A stretch of DNA of 64,000 nucleotides, taken from the NCBI RefSeq assembly GCF_963422355.1, contig NC_085086.1:9020436-9084435 (forward strand), written 5' to 3'. Below are positions 57,402 to 64,000 of the stretch, in pieces; the stretch's first letter is position 1; every line of letters starts with the position of its first letter. The notes below the pieces were generated by a model. It saw only the letters and a program-made list of their open reading frames with translations. It was not told the DNA's origin and made no database searches. A program made the translations under genes and the position numbers. The stretch comes from Corticium candelabrum. Lineage: Eukaryota; Porifera; Homoscleromorpha; Homosclerophorida; Plakinidae.

Positions 57402-58137
57402 CGTTGGGTTGTTAACTCATGTGTGACTGATGACTTTTGTGCTAGTTAGCTACACAGCAACGCATAGTTTCTATGTATCTAGCTGTCTGCCATTTACTGT
57501 TTGTGTTTATTATTTCAATAAGCAGTTAGATTATGCGTCTTGCTGATTACTGGCATAAGCAAACGCTGTTGCAAATTGAAATGCAGTCAAAACTCATACT
57601 TGTCTCTCAATGCTGTTGCTTGGTGGCAATAGTATTTTCTCCATTCAGTTGCATCCTAATCAAGTCTGCTGTATATTCTACATCTCTTTCAATATCTAAA
57701 TAAGTCATCATGATTGTTTCAGTTTCCATTCACGTGACATAATAGATGACTATGCTTGTTTAAAACTTTAATTTTCAAACATCTGTCTGCCAGTGAATAT
57801 AGGGCCATAATCAACGGCAGCTGTCAAATAAATATTTCCAGTATCAGTTACATAAAATAACTAAATAATTTACCAACTATATTTTCAGGTATTCATAAAG
57901 TCACATCCATTTTCAAGCTCAATTGAGGCTATTGCAGATAAGCAGCTGAGCATTACCGTTTTGTCACAAAACCGGCAATGTATGAACTTCAAGACATGAC
58001 CGTTTGGCTTTGAGGACATAATTCAAAAGACCTAACCTTAGAATCACATCAGAGTACCGTTCTGTAACATGCCCCACTTGTTTTGACTGTCCTTTCCACA
58101 CGTGCTCAGCATGCGAGGCAGCTATTAGGCACACAGT
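57402..58137. repeat. 3' flank block of pseudogene 7
   Basis: Common 3' flank, closest to that after gene 5. No gene seen. Confidence 0.7.
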
Positions 58138-58380
58138 GGGGCGCGTTCGATTGGGCTCTACCAGCCTTTTCCAGAAGTATGAAAGACACACCCCTCTTCC
58201 AACCTCTACCAGCGTAGGAGCTGGTAGAGGTTAGAAGATGGATGTGCTCTTTCAGAGCAGCAGAGTCGGTAGAGTTGGCTATACATAGCGGCAGAAGTGT
58301 AGAAGTTGGAAGAGGGGAGTGCACACAGAGCCTTTGGAAGAGGCTGGAAGAGGCTGGAAGAGCCCAATCGAACGAGCCCT
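58138..58380. repeat. MITE-like element, copy after pseudogene 7
   Basis: Ends GGGGCGCGTTCGATTGGGCT and AGCCCAATCGAACGAGCCCT, with the GAGGCTGGAA duplication also seen after gene 5. Confidence 0.7.
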
Positions 58381-60709
58381 AATAACAAAAGTCACAAACT
58401 CTAGGATGTGGAACACAATGCCTTGCCTGCTAGTCCTCTTGCGTTGCAAAATTAATGTAAGTTTGGCCTCTAGAGGTGCCAGGAAGGTTTGACTTTTGGC
58501 CAAAAAACTGAGTGTTTCCAACACAAACTGCACTACAACGTGTAAACAGATGACATTGACGCAAACACTTCCGCAAGCATGACACTTCATCACTTGCAAA
58601 TGCGGTTGCAAATTCCCCTCATCATCAGATTGAGTCTCATGCCAAGAGCTACAGTATACACTTTGAAATACCTATCATAACAAGATATCTCTACATGTGT
58701 GCGGCACTGCCTAGAAGTATACAAATTGTATTAGGCAACTGAAGTGTTGACAGCTGAGCTTGAATATGACTGTGCAAACGTCCACTTCTGTGACAGCATC
58801 TAAATTGCATGGTCAAGAGGCTGTAGGATGAGCACAGAAATGAAGTAGAATGTTGAAAGTCCAAGGGCGTTTTCCTAATGCCCATCCTTAAGATATATAG
58901 CTAAACTATATAAAAAATAAATCATTTTTTAAAGTTTTGACATTTTAAGAAAATTAAAATGTGAAACAAGAGCTAGAAAAGACCAACCCTAAACCTTACT
59001 AACACAAGTATAACAACATTTGAGGAAATGATGGGTATGTAGGGATGGGTATGTAGGGATGGGTATGTAGGGATGGGTATGTAGGGATGGGTATGTAGGG
59101 ATGGGTATGTAGGGATGGGTATGTACCTATTCATCATGTTTCTCTTCTAGATCACAACCCAGTACTGTGACATGACTGCTGCGTTCTAGATTGAAACTTC
59201 TGCAAGCAAAGAAAAACATTGTCATGTAAAAGATGAGCATGAATAAGTACATACCCATCCCTATATACCCATCATTTTCTCAAAATGTTTTTGTACTTGT
59301 TTCATTCATTTTTAGCTACGTAGAGATGAAGTGGTCTTTGCCACGCTCCAATCTGTGTTGCTACTGTGAGTACATTGTGTGTGCATGCTTGAATATGGAA
59401 ATGACGCGTGCAGCTTGGGATTCCATACTTTGACTGATTTTTAAATAGAATAGCAGCTGACAGATGAACGTAATATCATTGATTGCATCAATAAACAACT
59501 CCCACGCATCTTGCACAAAAGACTACAAGATTACATGCATGGAGACAGCTGAGCACCCCATTGAGCGTAGTCGTACATGGTCAACTGTAAGCACACTGAG
59601 GAAGTCAAAACCATAGTTTCCACCACCTAATTATACGTAATCTAAATTACATGGAGCTATGGTGTACACACGTGACCAGAACAACATGGCATTGTGGAAA
59701 CCCTACGTAGGAGCAGTTGAATGATACTGGGTGGACTATGCACAGTTCTAGCTGTTGGATCAGTGCAATTCCTCGAACAAGAGCAAACCGTTTCGTATGA
59801 CTCTCGTTGCTCTAGCTGCTTCCAGTGAGGCGCTAGCCTGGCTGACAAAAGTGAAAAGATGAAAAAATAAATCGCATTCTTACTGTCAGCGCTAGTAGTC
59901 TGGCTATAACGTTTACAGTAAAGCGTTAGGTGGCTCTGAAATTTTTTACTGCCTTTTGCCTGGCCGGCCATTTTAGATTCTTTGCATCTGATACAAAAAA
60001 GCACGTAAAAATACTGAACGAAATAGAGATACTAGACACAAGTGAATTCGATTTTAGAAAGAAACTTCGTGAGACGCGTGAGATTAGACACACGTGCGCA
60101 CACGCACCGTCGATTTGGGTCCAGTCCTACATTATGTCCAGCGCGAGTCATGAAGTTCACAAACCATGCGTGCCAAGCACGAGCATGCTCTTCAATAAAC
60201 ACGTGCCCAACACCTAAGGCACGTGCTCAGTACCATGACGGACGCATGCCAAGGTTGATACCGCAAAATCATTCTTCTGGCTAACAGCAGTGTTCAACAC
60301 CTTTGCAAAACTGATAAGATATTAATTAATATTTGATATCGAGAACTACCACAAACTCTCCAATTCTATAGACGAAAATCAGGCAAAAACACTTGTATTA
60401 ATTGAACAAGCACTGTAAGCACTTGATCCAACTATGTCAACAGTACATGCCTACTCTAGATAGATAGGCACACATTCTTCGCACAGTATGATCATGCATA
60501 TGCATCCAATACCAAACAGCTTGAAGGCATACATCTAACCGCTCATTACAGAGGTTTCTCTTATCCATACACTAATATAATCCCTGGTGATCCAGCAGTT
60601 CATTCCAGTTCACCGGGTGGATCCAACAAAAGCATCACAATATCTCTAACGAACCGTTCGACTTTCTAGCTCCAACATCTGGTAGAGAGTCCGCAACAAA
60701 TAGCACAAG
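58381..60709. repeat. Type B distal flank, promoter block and 5' UTR exon for gene 8
   Basis: Matches the blocks before genes 5-7; the foldback target is unoccupied near 58648. The first exon ends at 60709 before GTAAGT. Contains the expanded GATGGGTATGTAGG array. Confidence 0.65.
59030..59127 (+). repeat. 14-bp minisatellite GATGGGTATGTAGG, expanded
   Basis: About seven tandem copies here, against one or two at the equivalent places near 25140, 39543, 45480 and 53065. Confidence 0.9.
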
Positions 60710-61337
60710 GTAAGTGCACTGTAGCGTTCCATTGACAGACACTACTTGAAGTATCCAGTTGCACAGCATTGCGCCGTTGTTGTCACAGAGTAAGCATGAC
60801 ATCAGGGCCGTGTACAGGCTGAGCATGTAGAACCGCACAGAAAGGTGGGCAGAACGACACTAGATTTGTAAGTAAGATGGCAGCCAAGAGAAGCAAGAAA
60901 CATGAACTTGCCCATACTATATTACAGAGCAGCATCCTACCTACACTGTATTTTATAAGAACCTGTGTTGACCAGCTGTCTCTGGAATAGAAGGTACAGA
61001 AACAACCTTCAGCTCGAGACGACTGAAACACAGTCACAGCATTCTGTGTACGTACTGTGAGGCATATGCATTGTCCTGACTTGCAGGTCCGGTTGAAGCA
61101 ATAAGACAGTGTTAGCATACAGAAACGAAGCATGTGTGAAAACATACAGTCGTTATCTTAATTTCCACGCAGGTAGTGCTTCCATGTGCACTGATCAGAC
61201 ACATTCATTGTTCACAACATTTAAGCTTGCTGCAGACAGTTCCAGTCCTGGACTTTCCATCAGTGACATATAGACTTCCTTGCCTTGTCTGTTCACAGGT
61301 CTATCAAAGGAATCAAATCGACGCAAAATACGTCCCA

Positions 61338-61553
61338 ATGAAATTCACACTTTTCTTCATCTCAGTTTTGGCTTTCTTCTGCCTCTCGTCATCACACTCA
61401 CACTTTGGGGAAAACTCCCAGAACCCAGTCTCTGACACTACTACTGAACCTGCTCTAATGGTAACTTTTTAAAAATTTGTTTGATCAAGAGTAGTGCAAT
61501 AATTGTTACTATTCCAGGACCCAGAATATTTCACTACGGAACCTGCACCAAAG
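61338..61553 (+). CDS. CTHRC1-like: Gene 8 (5' part): type B signal exon 61338-61460 and mini-exon 61518-61553
   Basis: The acceptor TGTTCACAG at about 61300 precedes MKFTLFFISVLAFFCLSSSH and an acidic tail ending ATG|GTAACT. The mini-exon DPEYFTTEPAPK follows CTATTCCAG and ends AAG|GTAACT, as in gene 6. Both are phase 0. No collagen or C-terminal exon is found in the remaining 2.4 kb. The intron is occupied by the large (CA)n/CG array. The window end (GTTGGTATCATAGGGCAACC near 63945) resembles the last bases of the collagen-exon intron in genes 2 and 3b, so the next exon may start just outside. The gene may be partial or dead. Confidence 0.55.
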
Positions 61554-61773
61554 GTAACTTTTTAAAAAAATTGTTTGATCAAGAATAGTGCAATAATGGT
61601 TACTAGCCCTTACCAGCTCTATGGGTGGTAGAAGTTGCGCTAGCACCTAGATAATAGCTATATACATAATTAACTTTCGCCAGTCGCCCATTATTTAGCA
61701 CGTGGAGTAGCCCCAATCTCACAATCTCACTGTGGGGCGGGTCCACAGACATGTTAGTATAGAGAAAAAATTT

Positions 61774-64000
<2,227 letters not shown>

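Overview
The window is animal nuclear DNA. It has spliced genes with GT-AG introns, metazoan transposons (PIF/Harbinger, Ty3/Gypsy, a CFDP2/RTE-like LINE), many (CA)n tracts, and no bacterial gene organisation. Small introns of 55-67 nt and multi-copy collagen genes fit a non-bilaterian marine invertebrate (sponge or cnidarian), but the sequence alone does not settle the phylum.

The main content is a plus-strand tandem cluster of secreted proteins resembling CTHRC1 (collagen triple helix repeat-containing protein 1). Each has a signal-peptide exon, sometimes an acidic Thr-rich linker exon, a Gly-X-Y collagen exon running into an NWKQC segment, and a last exon with the cysteine-containing C-terminal domain ([24 protein letters not shown]). 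Loci in order: gene 1 (4.4-10.1 kb, 91 Gly-X-Y triplets); a 3'-end relic (17.2 kb); gene 2 (18.7-23.5 kb); pseudogene 3 (27.4-29.1 kb); orphan signal exon 3b (30.5 kb); gene 4 (34.0-35.7 kb); gene 5 (41.8-43.9 kb); gene 6 (47.7-49.2 kb); pseudogene 7 (55.4-57.4 kb); and the 5' part of gene 8 (61.3 kb). Genes 4+5 and 6+7 are two rounds of a tandem duplication of about 13.5 kb. A foldback transposon sits at the same site in both halves, and its empty site is preserved downstream of genes 5 and 7.

Layout: 0-2 kb, broken CXC-domain multi-copy protein on the minus strand; 3-4.5 kb, first exons of gene 1; 4.6-8.2 kb, its large intron with a polypyrimidine satellite and a decayed Gypsy element; 8.7-10.1 kb, its main exons; 10.2-13.9 kb, a Harbinger transposon with both genes; 14-18 kb, minisatellites and repeated first-exon blocks; 18.7-23.5 kb, gene 2 with an antisense LINE in its intron; 23.5-62 kb, repeated gene/3'-flank/promoter units carrying a MITE; 61.8-62.7 kb, a large (CA)n/CG array; then unassigned DNA.

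The most unusual signal is how the 5' ends were rebuilt. A cassette of promoter, UTR exon and signal-peptide exon (MKFTLFFIS type) has been placed upstream of older genes. In genes 5 and 7 the old signal-peptide coding sequence now looks like a 3' splice site. In genes 6 and 8 a local duplication of the exon end has made a 12-codon mini-exon. All exon models are read from splice motifs, reading frame and paralogue comparison; no transcript data were available.
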